NCBI RefSeq assembly: GCF_003970675.1
Contig: NZ_CP034562.1
Coordinates: forward strand, 4,721,501-4,785,500
Source of the DNA: Flammeovirga pectinis
GTDB lineage: Bacteria; Bacteroidota; Bacteroidia; Cytophagales; Flammeovirgaceae
DNA length: 64,000 bases
Reading direction: 5' to 3'
Shown: piece after piece, positions 44,313-52,038 of the stretch
How the letters are laid out: every line of letters starts with the position of its first letter
How positions within the stretch are numbered: the stretch's first letter is position 1
Translations under genes and position numbers: made by a program
Notes under the pieces: model-generated
What the model was told of the DNA's origin: nothing
What the model saw: the letters and a program-made list of their open reading frames with translations, nothing else
The model's database searches: none

Positions 44313-45011
44313 ATGCAAAAGCTTATAAAACTACTCAAAACCATATTTTTTAGTCTATTTCCCGACTTATGTTTTCATTGTAATCAAATGCTTAATGAAG
44401 GGGAGGAAGTGTTATGTTTTCATTGTCATTCAAAACTGCCTGTTTTTGATGGTTGTTGGGTGAATGCTCAGAATAATATAATCACTCAGTTATTTAATCA
44501 TAAGGTAAATTTAAAATATGGTCTAGCTTTTTTCTATTACGAAAATTTTGGTGTTACAAGAAGTTTAATTCATCATCTTAAATATAAAAATCAAGAAGTT
44601 GTAGGTACTTGGATTGTTAATCACTTCGGAGATCTATATAATTCAGCTATAAATGACATTGACTATATCGTACCAATTCCTCTTCATTCTAAAAGAAAAA
44701 AGGAGAGAGGGTACAATCAAGTAGATACTTTTTGTACTGCTTTAAGTGATAAATGGAATATACCTTATATAAAAGAGAACCTCATTCGAAAGAAGTATAC
44801 TAATACGCAGACTAAAAAAACAAGAATGGAAAGGGTTTCTAATCTTAAAAATGTATTTGATGTAAAAAAACAAGAAGTTTTTTCAAATAAACATATACTT
44901 TTAGTAGACGATGTTTTAACTACAGGTTCTACTTTAGAATCAGCAGGTTATGTGTTATTAGATAGTGGAATTAAAAACTTAAGTATACTCACTATTGGCA
45001 TTGTAGTATAA
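44313..45011 (+). CDS. ComF family phosphoribosyltransferase-like protein
   Basis: The 232-residue product has the ComF double-zinc N-terminus (FPDLCFHCNQML...EEVLCFHCHSKLP) and a phosphoribosyltransferase fold with the PRPP loop ILLVDDVLTTGSTLESAG. HHLKYKNQEVVGTWI and IVPIPLHSKRKKERGYNQ are family hallmarks. ComF proteins take part in DNA uptake in naturally competent bacteria, and homologues occur in non-competent ones. The gene is divergent from the exonuclease III pair and precedes the tRNA-fMet gene. Confidence 0.92.
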   Translation: MQKLIKLLKTIFFSLFPDLCFHCNQMLNEGEEVLCFHCHSKLPVFDGCWVNAQNNIITQLFNHKVNLKYGLAFFYYENFGVTRSLIHHLKYKNQEVVGTWIVNHFGDLYNSAINDIDYIVPIPLHSKRKKERGYNQVDTFCTALSDKWNIPYIKENLIRKKYTNTQTKKTRMERVSNLKNVFDVKKQEVFSNKHILLVDDVLTTGSTLESAGYVLLDSGIKNLSILTIGIVV

Positions 45012-45048
45012 ATATTAACGCTTATTATTAATAAATAAACCCTTTTCA

Positions 45049-45080
45049 TTTGGTTGGTTAATATAAAAACTCTACTTTTG
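45049..45080 (+). promoter_or_regulatory. tRNA-fMet promoter (Bacteroidota type)
   Basis: TTTG (45049-45052), 20 bp spacer, TACTTTTG (45073-45080) is a full match to the primary Bacteroidota promoter (TTTG ~ TAnnTTTG). The tRNA begins 22 bp after the -7 element. It is the best promoter in the window. Confidence 0.8.
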
Positions 45081-45101
45081 CAGAGCATTTAAGAAAAACA
45101 G

Positions 45102-45177
<76 letters not shown>

Positions 45178-45180
45178 AGT

Positions 45181-45219
45181 AAGGCTAGTCTAATTTTAGA
45201 TTAGCCTTTTTCTTTTTCT
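45181..45219 (+). terminator. Terminator after tRNA-fMet
   Basis: AAGGCTAGTCTA (45181-45192) pairs with TAGATTAGCCTT (45197-45208), with one wobble pair, and is followed by TTTTCTTTTTC. Confidence 0.85.
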
Positions 45220-45517
45220 TAAATATCAAAAAAGCAGTTAAAGAGGAAGTTACGCTTTGTTTGTCTAACCTGTTAAAACAAACACCTCATCTTTAAGCTA
45301 TGCACTACAACTTAGATTATGTGTATTCCACAAATCGGGTTTGTATCTTAGAGTATGTTTGAATACTGTTTTTGAAGTTAATCCTACCTTTTATTGAATC
45401 ATCTTCATTATATATTCCATTCAGACTCTTAATAAAATTAATTGACTTGAACTTTCATATGCTTGTTTTCGTCAATTAGTTATAAATGTTCCTTAGTTTT
45501 TAGATAAAAGTAGATCC
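45220..45517. other. Intergenic stretch before nusB
   Basis: This AT-rich stretch of ~300 bp has no supported gene. A weak -7-like TAGTTTTT lies at 45494-45501, close to the nusB start at 45518, without a well-spaced -33 element. I see nothing else of note. Confidence 0.4.
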
Positions 45518-46702
45518 ATGCTAAATAGAAGATTATTACGCATTAAAATAATGCAAAGCGTCTATGCTTTCAAGCAAAGTAAAGCATCAAATAAAGAATT
45601 GACTTTAGATACAATTAGGGATGAATTCCGAGAAGAGTTCTTAGAATTTGGACAAGAGGAAAAAGCAAGAATTGATGAAGAACAAGCTAAAGTAATAGAA
45701 TACTTTACAAATTATCTTAATGAAGATACGGAAGCTTCTACAGAAGAATTGGATGTAAAACTGCTTAAAGTAGCATCTAAAGCTAAGAACCATTACGAGC
45801 AATTAGTAATTAAAGATGAAAATGACTTCAAGAAAAAGATGGTCATTGAAACGGAGCAATTATTTACTAAATACCTTAAAATTCTTTCTTACTTAATAGA
45901 TATCTCTGAGTTATCTAAAAAAGAGCTTGAAAGAAAAATAGAGAAGAACGCAAGAAATATTGAACTTGATCAAAAATTTGTTGATTGGTTCTATAACAAT
46001 AAAGCATTTACAGTTCTTAGAGAAGATGAAGTTTTGATGGAGTTGTTGTCAAAACATAAATTAAGAAGAATTGAAGATGACGAAAAAGTCTTAGAATGGC
46101 TTAGAGTTTTAAAGCGTGATGAAGATTTAATTACTGCTATTGAGGAGCTTACAAAAGACTCTTCAACTTTTGAAACTCATCTAGAAATTTTACGTTTAAT
46201 AGTAAGAGACTTCATCTTTAAAAATGAGATAATAGAGTCGTCTTTTGAAGCAGAAGATTTGAACTGGTCTGAGAATAAACGCATACTGAGAAGTATGGTA
46301 TTAAAGACTGTGAAAAATATTTCTGAAGATAAGGCAACAGAAATTTTATCTATCTCTAAAAACTGGGAAGAGGATAAAGAGTTTTTTGAAGAGCTTTTCA
46401 GCTTAACACTTAGCCAAGAAGAAAACTTTAAAGATATTATCGCCAATAAGTCTAAAAAGTGGGCTATAGATCGAATTGCAAAAGTTGATAGTATACTAAT
46501 TAATATGGCATTAGCTGAAATGTTAAATTTCAGAAATATACCTGTAAAAGTTACAATCAACGAGTTTATTGAGATCTCTAAGCAATATAGTACACCAAAA
46601 AGTTGGCAGTTTATTAATGGTATGTTAGATTCAATTTCTGAAGAATTACAATCGGAAGGAAAAATCAAGAAAAGTGGAAAAGGTCTACTGGATAACAAAT
46701 AA
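45518..46702 (+). CDS. nusB: Transcription antitermination factor NusB (long form)
   Basis: NusB binds boxA RNA with NusE (ribosomal protein S10) in the rRNA antitermination complex. The 394-residue product is much longer than the ~140 residues of E. coli NusB. The N-terminus MLNRRLLRIKIMQSVYAFKQ is the first NusB helix. The fold's second part lies at the C-terminus (WAIDRIAKVDSILINMALAEMLNF...VTINEFIEISKQYSTPKSWQFINGMLDSI), with ~230 helical, acidic residues between them. Long forms of this type are usual in Bacteroidota. It is followed by the YtxH gene after 20 bp. Confidence 0.9.
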   Translation: MLNRRLLRIKIMQSVYAFKQSKASNKELTLDTIRDEFREEFLEFGQEEKARIDEEQAKVIEYFTNYLNEDTEASTEELDVKLLKVASKAKNHYEQLVIKDENDFKKKMVIETEQLFTKYLKILSYLIDISELSKKELERKIEKNARNIELDQKFVDWFYNNKAFTVLREDEVLMELLSKHKLRRIEDDEKVLEWLRVLKRDEDLITAIEELTKDSSTFETHLEILRLIVRDFIFKNEIIESSFEAEDLNWSENKRILRSMVLKTVKNISEDKATEILSISKNWEEDKEFFEELFSLTLSQEENFKDIIANKSKKWAIDRIAKVDSILINMALAEMLNFRNIPVKVTINEFIEISKQYSTPKSWQFINGMLDSISEELQSEGKIKKSGKGLLDNK

Positions 46703-46722
46703 TTAAACATATTGACTTTAAC

Positions 46723-47049
46723 ATGGCAAAGAACGGAGGAAATTCATTTTTAGGTTTTGTTGCAGGAGCTGCTGCAGGTGCTTTATTAGGTGTTCTTTTT
46801 GCACCAGATAAAGGAAAAAATACTAGAGAACGTTTAACGTTTAAATTAGATAAATATCGAGAAGATTTAGAAGATCTTGTTGAAGATTTATTAGAAGAAA
46901 GAAAAGTAGCTGTAACTGCCGCTAAGTCTGAAGGACAGCGTGTAATAGATGATGCTATTAAGCATGCAGAAGAATTAATGGGAGAAGTTGATGCTTTAAA
47001 AGAGCGTATTGCAACTCCAGCATTGGATGAAGAAGAAGAAGATAAATAA
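46723..47049 (+). CDS. YtxH domain protein
   Basis: The 108-residue product begins with the glycine/alanine-rich membrane segment of the YtxH family (FLGFVAGAAAGALLGVLFAPDKGKNTRERL, residues ~7-36). A charged amphipathic helical tail with many Glu/Lys residues follows. Members are small stress-associated membrane proteins whose biochemical role is unclear. It lies 20 bp after nusB and is closed by a terminator, so the two probably form one transcript. Confidence 0.85.
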   Translation: MAKNGGNSFLGFVAGAAAGALLGVLFAPDKGKNTRERLTFKLDKYREDLEDLVEDLLEERKVAVTAAKSEGQRVIDDAIKHAEELMGEVDALKERIATPALDEEEEDK

Positions 47050-47070
47050 ATTCTCTTTTCAGATTTCATT

Positions 47071-47106
47071 AAAAGGCAAGGAAGATCTTACTTCTTTGCC
47101 TTTTTT
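47071..47106 (+). terminator. Terminator after the YtxH gene
   Basis: AAAAGGCAAGGAAG (47071-47084) pairs with CTTCTTTGCCTTTT (47091-47104), one wobble pair, and is followed by TT. Confidence 0.85.
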
Positions 47107-47174
47107 AGTTTAAAGTGATTATTATTGTAATTAAATTGACAAATAATAATAAAATGTCTTAATAGATTACTCAA

Positions 47175-47648
47175 ATGAAATTAATCAAATCATTATCAAT
47201 ACTTGTAGTTATGGCTACAATGTTAATTTCTTGTGGTGAAGAAAAAAAATCTTCTTCAACAGAGAAATCTGCGGCTGTATCTACAGCTTCTACTACTAAA
47301 GCAAGTACAGGGCCTTTAGCTAAATTTAATTTCGAAGAAAAAGAATTTAACTTTGGTGAAATCACAGAAGGTGATAAGGTAACGCATGTATTTAATTATA
47401 CAAATCAAGGTGAGGTGCCTTTAACAATCACTAATGTTAGAACAACATGTGGTTGTACTGCTCCTGATTGGGATAGAAAGCCTCTAGCACCTGGAGAGAC
47501 TGCTAAATTGACTGTTACTTTTAATAGTGCACATAAAAAAGGAACTCAAGTAAAAAGAGTTACTATTCAGGCCAATGTAGAAGACGGTATGGATGTAGTA
47601 ACTATTAGAGCTAAAGTGAACCCTAAAGCAGAGAAAGGAACAATGTAA
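47175..47648 (+). CDS. DUF1573 lipoprotein
   Basis: The 157-residue product has a lipobox LISC (Cys20) and a Ser/Thr-rich linker (residues ~21-50). The DUF1573 beta-sandwich runs from ~55 to 150 (FNFEEKEFNFGEITEGDKVTHVFNYTNQGEVPLTITNVRTTCGCTAPDW, then PGETAKLTVTFNS). The paired cysteines TTCGCTAP are typical of the family. These lipoproteins are common in Bacteroidota and of unknown function; an envelope or secretion context is suggested by the yajC gene that follows. Confidence 0.88.
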   Translation: MKLIKSLSILVVMATMLISCGEEKKSSSTEKSAAVSTASTTKASTGPLAKFNFEEKEFNFGEITEGDKVTHVFNYTNQGEVPLTITNVRTTCGCTAPDWDRKPLAPGETAKLTVTFNSAHKKGTQVKRVTIQANVEDGMDVVTIRAKVNPKAEKGTM

Positions 47649-47678
47649 TTTGTTTTCTTTTGGATCTTTCACAAAAAA

Positions 47679-47721
47679 AAACCTCTATTAGGGTAGTTCC
47701 CTAGTAGAGGTTTGTATTTTT
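47679..47721 (+). terminator. Terminator after the DUF1573 gene
   Basis: AAACCTCTATTAGGG (47679-47693) and CCCTAGTAGAGGTTT (47699-47713) pair with one wobble, followed by GTATTTTTG. TATTTTTG (47715-47722) also fits a -7 element for yajC, but no -33 TTTG is at the right distance. Confidence 0.85.
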
Positions 47722-47793
47722 GTAGCAAAGCATAAGAAAGGTTGTATCTACAGCTTAATTATAAAAGAATTTTGAAATTTAATTAACAATAAA

Positions 47794-48135
47794 ATGAACG
47801 TTTTAAACAACATTCTACTTCAACTTCCAGGTGGAGGAGATTCAGCACAAATTATGAACTTAGTATTTATCGTAGGTATGGTTGCGGTATTTTATTTCTT
47901 TATGATTCGTCCACAACAAAAGAAACAAAAAGATCAGCAAAAATTTTCTGACGCTGTTAAGAAAGGGCAAATGGTTGTTACTGTAAGTGGTTTACATGGT
48001 AAAGTTTATGAAGTAAATAATACTACAGTAGTTTTAGAAATTGATAGAGGAGTAAAAGTAACTTTTGAAAAATCTTCTATCTCTGCTGAAAACACAAATA
48101 TTGTTTTTGGACCTAAAAAAGATAAAAAGGACTAA
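47794..48135 (+). CDS. yajC: Preprotein translocase accessory subunit YajC
   Basis: The 113-residue product has one N-terminal membrane helix (~20-42, IMNLVFIVGMVAVFYFFMI) followed by the family signature RPQQKKQKDQQKF and a cytoplasmic beta-rich domain (MVVTVSGLHGKVYEVNNTTVVLEID). YajC associates with SecDF and the SecYEG channel and assists Sec export. It is followed by its own terminator at 48222, so the next gene is likely separately transcribed. Confidence 0.95.
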   Translation: MNVLNNILLQLPGGGDSAQIMNLVFIVGMVAVFYFFMIRPQQKKQKDQQKFSDAVKKGQMVVTVSGLHGKVYEVNNTTVVLEIDRGVKVTFEKSSISAENTNIVFGPKKDKKD

Positions 48136-48221
48136 TCTCCATTTTAATATTAAGGTGACCAATAATTTTGAAAATATTTTTAGTGTTTGATAATTATTCG
48201 TGATAAACCTTACTATCTTGT

Positions 48222-48260
48222 AAACCGTAGCATAAAATATATTTATGTTACGGTTTTTTA
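48222..48260 (+). terminator. yajC terminator
   Basis: AAACCGTAGCATAAA (48222-48236) pairs with TTTATGTTACGGTTT (48242-48256) with one wobble and a 5-nt loop, then TTTA. It lies inside the region that a TTG start at 48187 would assign to the next gene, which argues against that start. Confidence 0.88.
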
Positions 48261-48306
48261 TTTTTCTAAAGATATTATAGCATTATTCAGTAGGTTAAAA
48301 ATAGAT

Positions 48307-49344
48307 ATGCCTAATAGAAAATACCATATTCCAGACTTTCCGAAACTCATTAAATGGGTAGAAGAAAAATTAAATAATTTTGTAGAGAATAGTACATTCT
48401 TACAAGATATAAAAACATGGGATTGGAGTGCTATGATTGTTTGTTTCATGACAGCATTTATCTTTTGGGTCTTTCATTCTCTAAACGAAGATCACACTTC
48501 TACAATAGAAATTCCCGTTATCGTAAAAGTAAATGAGGAAAATGTTGTAGCCTTACAAGAGCCTCCTAAATACGTTAGTGTAAATGCAACAGGAAACGGA
48601 TGGACACTTTTAAGTAAGTCTTTAAGAATAGGGAATAGTAAGCTTAATATTAATCTTGAAGACCCAGTGTCTGTAAAATATCTTGCAGGTAAAGTTTTAC
48701 TAAAAGAATTATCACAGGTATTAAAAGGATTAAAAGTAAATTATATCCTAGAAGATACATTGGCTTTTGATTACGATACGCTTACCAATAAAAAACTAGC
48801 AGTTAAGATTGATACAACTTCTTTTCATTTTCAGAATGGATATAGGAGAGTAGGTAATATTAATGTAATACCTGATAGTGTAATATTTAGAGGACCAAGT
48901 ACAGAATTAGCAAGGTTCCCTAATAACCTGTTGTTAGCATCAGAAGATGCTCAGCCAATAGCAGAAAATTTAAACGAATATATTCCAATAGAAATCCCAG
49001 GTAATAATGATAAAAGATTAATTGTTTCTCAATATGATGAAGTGAAAGTATCTTTTAATGTGTTCTATTTTATTTCTTCTACAGAGAAAGCAAAACTGTT
49101 AAAAGTTAATTTCCCAGAAGAAGAAGTAATAGAAAAATTTTCATTAGTACCTGATGATGTGTATATTAGTTATATTATTAGAGAAGACCTTATTAATAAT
49201 ATAGACTCAATACCTGTAGTTGTTGACTACAAGGATATTAATTGGGCAGACTCAACGGTAACACCAAAGGTGTTTTTAGATAACGATAATTACGAGAATA
49301 TTTTATTATCACCAAAGTACTTAAGAGTACAAAAAGTTAATTAA
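48307..49344 (+). CDS. YbbR-like domain membrane-anchored protein
   Basis: The product has 345 residues from ATG 48307 (MPNRKYHIPDF). A longer frame from a TTG at 48187 would cover the yajC terminator and lacks family support. One membrane segment near residues ~45-65 (WSAMIVCFMTAFIFWVFHSL) is followed by extracytoplasmic YbbR/CdaR-like beta modules; the hallmark segment KYVSVNATGNGWTLLSKSL and PDSVIFRGPSTELARFP are visible. YbbR proteins in other phyla regulate diadenylate cyclase, but no cyclase gene is adjacent here. The next gene, coaE, begins 6 bp after the stop, so the two are probably cotranscribed. Confidence 0.8.
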   Translation: MPNRKYHIPDFPKLIKWVEEKLNNFVENSTFLQDIKTWDWSAMIVCFMTAFIFWVFHSLNEDHTSTIEIPVIVKVNEENVVALQEPPKYVSVNATGNGWTLLSKSLRIGNSKLNINLEDPVSVKYLAGKVLLKELSQVLKGLKVNYILEDTLAFDYDTLTNKKLAVKIDTTSFHFQNGYRRVGNINVIPDSVIFRGPSTELARFPNNLLLASEDAQPIAENLNEYIPIEIPGNNDKRLIVSQYDEVKVSFNVFYFISSTEKAKLLKVNFPEEEVIEKFSLVPDDVYISYIIREDLINNIDSIPVVVDYKDINWADSTVTPKVFLDNDNYENILLSPKYLRVQKVN

Positions 49345-49350
49345 TAAGCC

Positions 49351-49953
49351 ATGCAAGTAGGAATTACTGGTGGAATAGGTGCTGGCAAAAGTTATATCTG
49401 TAGAATTTTTAAAGTATTAGGAGCTCCAATCTACAATGCAGATATTCAGGCCAAAATGTTAATGCGAGAAGACCCTAAAATTATCAAAGAAATCATTTCA
49501 GTGTTTGGTAAAGATGCATATCTTCAAAACGGAATGCTGAACAGACCTTTCTTAGCTCGCCAAATATTTTCTGATAAGAGAAAATTAGAAACCATGAATA
49601 GCATCGTCCACCCAAGAGTAGCAGACCATTATAATGATTGGGTTAGAATTGAATTACAAATACATCCTTATGTTGTTAAAGAAGCAGCTTTGATGTTTAC
49701 AAATGGTAATTATAAAAAACTTGATAAAGTAATAGTGGTTGACGCTCCAATAGAAAAAAGGGTTCAACGTGTTTTGGAAAGAGATCATCGTCCAAAAAAT
49801 CAAATTGAAGATATAATTAATAAACAGCAAGGAGAAGAAAAGTTATTTAATCTTGCCGATATAAAATTACAAAATGATGATTCTTCATTATTAATTCCAG
49901 AAATTATTAACCTTCATAGGTCATTTAGCAACTATGAAATTTTAGTAAAATAA
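49351..49953 (+). CDS. coaE: Dephospho-CoA kinase
   Basis: The 200-residue product phosphorylates dephospho-CoA in the last step of CoA synthesis. The P-loop GGIGAGKS is at residues 7-14. Further hallmarks are GAPIYNADIQAKMLM, LNRPFLARQIFSDKRKLETMNSIVHPRV and VVDAPIEKRVQRVLERDHR. Length and start agree with the family. It follows the YbbR gene after 6 bp and ends before a terminator at 49983. Confidence 0.95.
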   Translation: MQVGITGGIGAGKSYICRIFKVLGAPIYNADIQAKMLMREDPKIIKEIISVFGKDAYLQNGMLNRPFLARQIFSDKRKLETMNSIVHPRVADHYNDWVRIELQIHPYVVKEAALMFTNGNYKKLDKVIVVDAPIEKRVQRVLERDHRPKNQIEDIINKQQGEEKLFNLADIKLQNDDSSLLIPEIINLHRSFSNYEILVK

Positions 49954-49982
49954 GGTTAATCATTGATGAATTTTTAAAAATA

Positions 49983-50026
49983 GGCTGAAAATTATAGGTA
50001 ATTCACTGTAATTTTCAGTCTTTTTT
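49983..50026 (+). terminator. coaE terminator
   Basis: GGCTGAAAATTA (49983-49994) pairs with TAATTTTCAGTC (50009-50020) with one G-T wobble and is followed by TTTTTT. Confidence 0.85.
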
Positions 50027-50099
50027 GTACAAGTAGATTTTTTTTAGACTTGAATTGATTACTTTCGCGCTATAATCACTAAAACAAAGATTATCAACT

Positions 50100-51641
50100 A
50101 TGAAAAAGGTCGAGTCAGCACTCATTTCGGTTTTTTACAAAGACAATCTAGCGCCAATTGTAAAACTACTGCAAGAACAAGGTGTCACTATCTACTCAAC
50201 AGGTGGAACGCAAAGTTTTATAGAAGAACTAGGAGCCGAAGTAACGGCTGTTGAAGACTTAACTTCGTACCCTTCTATTTTAGGAGGACGTGTTAAAACT
50301 TTACATCCTAAAATTTTTGGAGGTATCCTAAACAGAGGAGACAACGAAACTGATCAAGCTCAAATTGAGGAATTTGATATTCCGAACATTGATCTTGTAA
50401 TTGTTGATCTTTATCCATTTGAGGAAACAGTAGCTCAAGATGCAGCGCATCAAGCAATTGTAGAGAAAGTTGATATTGGAGGTATTTCTTTAATTCGTGC
50501 AGCAGCTAAGAATTATAAGGATACTTTAATTGTATCTTCTAGAGAACAATATGATGAAGTAGCAACTATTCTTTCAGAAAAGAATGGAGCAACAGATCTT
50601 AAAGATCGTATGCGTTTTGCTGCAAAAGCATTTGATATTTCTTCACACTATGATTCTAAAATCTTTGACTACTTCAATAGTGTAGTAGCAGAAGAGGAAG
50701 AAGCTATTCCTAGTTTGAAAGTATCAGAACGTACAGCTAAAACTTTACGTTACGGAGAAAACCCTCATCAAGAAGGAACATTCTACGGAGATTTATCAGA
50801 AATGTTCGACCAGTTAAATGGTAAAGAACTTTCTTATAATAACTTAGTAGATGTTGATGCTGCTGTAGCATTAATTGATGAGTTTCCTGCTAAAGAAGGA
50901 GCTGCTTTCGCTATTTTAAAGCATACAAACGCTTGTGGTGTTGCTTTAGGAAGTGATTTAAAAGATGCTTACGTAAAAGCTTTAGCTTGTGATAATGTAT
51001 CTGCATTTGGTGGTGTACTAATCAGTAATATGGAAATTGACTTGGCAACAGCTGAGGAAATTCATAAATTATTCTGTGAAGTAGTTATCGCTCCAGGTTT
51101 TAATGCAGAAGCATTAGAATTATTAAAAGGAAAGAAAAACCGTATCATCTTAAATAGAAAAGAGGTGAAATTGGGTAAAGTTCAGTACAAATCTTTATTA
51201 AACGGTGTATTAGCACAAGATAAAGACCTTACTACTGAATCGTGGGAAGATTTAAAAGTTGTTACTGAAAAATCTCCTTCAGATGCTCAAACAGCAGCAC
51301 TTCTATTTGCTAACAAAATTTGTAAACACACAAAATCTAATGCTATTGTTTTAGCAAAAGATGGTCAATTGTTTGCAAGCGGAGTAGGACAAACTTCTAG
51401 AGTTGATGCTTTAAACCAAGCAATTTTAAAAGCAAAAAGTTTTGGATTTGATTTATCAGAGGCTGTGATGGCATCTGATGCATTCTTCCCATTCCCAGAT
51501 TGTGTAGAAATTGCAGATAAAGAAGGAATCAAATCCGTTGTTCAACCTGGTGGGTCTATTAAAGATCAATTATCAGTTGATTACTGTAATGAACATGGTG
51601 TTTCTATGGTAATGACAGGTGTTCGTCATTTCAAGCACTAA
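50100..51641 (+). CDS. purH: Bifunctional AICAR transformylase / IMP cyclohydrolase
   Basis: The 513-residue product catalyses the last two steps of purine synthesis: AICAR + 10-formyl-THF to FAICAR, then ring closure to IMP. The N-terminal IMP cyclohydrolase (MGS-like) domain has YSTGGTQSFIEELG and LGGRVKTLHPKIFGGIL. The C-terminal transformylase domain carries LRYGENPHQEGTFY, AILKHTNACGVALG and DAFFPFPDCVEIADKEGI with GSIKDQ. The full length is normal. The gene is a single unit with its own terminator. Confidence 0.97.
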   Translation: MKKVESALISVFYKDNLAPIVKLLQEQGVTIYSTGGTQSFIEELGAEVTAVEDLTSYPSILGGRVKTLHPKIFGGILNRGDNETDQAQIEEFDIPNIDLVIVDLYPFEETVAQDAAHQAIVEKVDIGGISLIRAAAKNYKDTLIVSSREQYDEVATILSEKNGATDLKDRMRFAAKAFDISSHYDSKIFDYFNSVVAEEEEAIPSLKVSERTAKTLRYGENPHQEGTFYGDLSEMFDQLNGKELSYNNLVDVDAAVALIDEFPAKEGAAFAILKHTNACGVALGSDLKDAYVKALACDNVSAFGGVLISNMEIDLATAEEIHKLFCEVVIAPGFNAEALELLKGKKNRIILNRKEVKLGKVQYKSLLNGVLAQDKDLTTESWEDLKVVTEKSPSDAQTAALLFANKICKHTKSNAIVLAKDGQLFASGVGQTSRVDALNQAILKAKSFGFDLSEAVMASDAFFPFPDCVEIADKEGIKSVVQPGGSIKDQLSVDYCNEHGVSMVMTGVRHFKH

Positions 51642-51667
51642 AAATATATTAAGCTTTTGCTTAAATG

Positions 51668-51699
51668 AAGCCGGTACCTTAGGGTGTCGGCTTTTTTTT
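51668..51699 (+). terminator. purH terminator
   Basis: AAGCCGGTACC pairs with GGGTGTCGGCTT imperfectly in the inner part and perfectly over the outer AAGCCG/CGGCTT, and a run of eight T follows. Confidence 0.85.
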
Positions 51700-51801
51700 G
51701 TAATTTAATTTTATAAATAATGACAAGAAGGCTTTATCAATAAGCATTACCTTTTTCATTATTATTAGGAACAATACTTTATAACTTAACCTAGAGTTGA
51801 T

Positions 51802-52035
51802 ATGAATACATGGAAGGAAGAGAATAATCAGCTTCAAAAAACTTTTACATTTAAAGACTTTCCCGAAGCATTTGCCTTTATGACAAGGGTAGCATTCTTA
51901 GCAGAAGCTCATCAACATCATCCTAATTGGTCGAATGTGTGGAATAAAGTAGACATTTGTTTAACAACACATGATGCAGGTAATACCGTAACTCAAAAAG
52001 ATAGGGATTTAGCAGCTGCAATTGATCAAATATAG
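51802..52035 (+). CDS. 4a-hydroxytetrahydrobiopterin dehydratase (pterin carbinolamine dehydratase)
   Basis: The 77-residue product is a short but complete member of the family, which dehydrates 4a-carbinolamine during recycling of the pterin cofactor used by phenylalanine hydroxylase. The active-site signature is present as AEAHQHHPNWSNVWNKV...LTTHDAG, including the two catalytic histidines. It could supply phenylalanine degradation that ends with the fumarylacetoacetase at 22362, although the genes are ~29 kb apart. The stop codon is only 3 bp from the end of the convergent mutL gene, so no terminator fits between them. Confidence 0.92.
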   Translation: MNTWKEENNQLQKTFTFKDFPEAFAFMTRVAFLAEAHQHHPNWSNVWNKVDICLTTHDAGNTVTQKDRDLAAAIDQI

Positions 52036-52038
52036 AAA

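Noticed and set aside
48187-48306. TTG start adding 40 residues to the YbbR-like protein
   Set aside because: This stretch contains the yajC terminator hairpin (48222-48256), which is unlikely inside a coding region; ATG 48307 gives a normal N-terminus.
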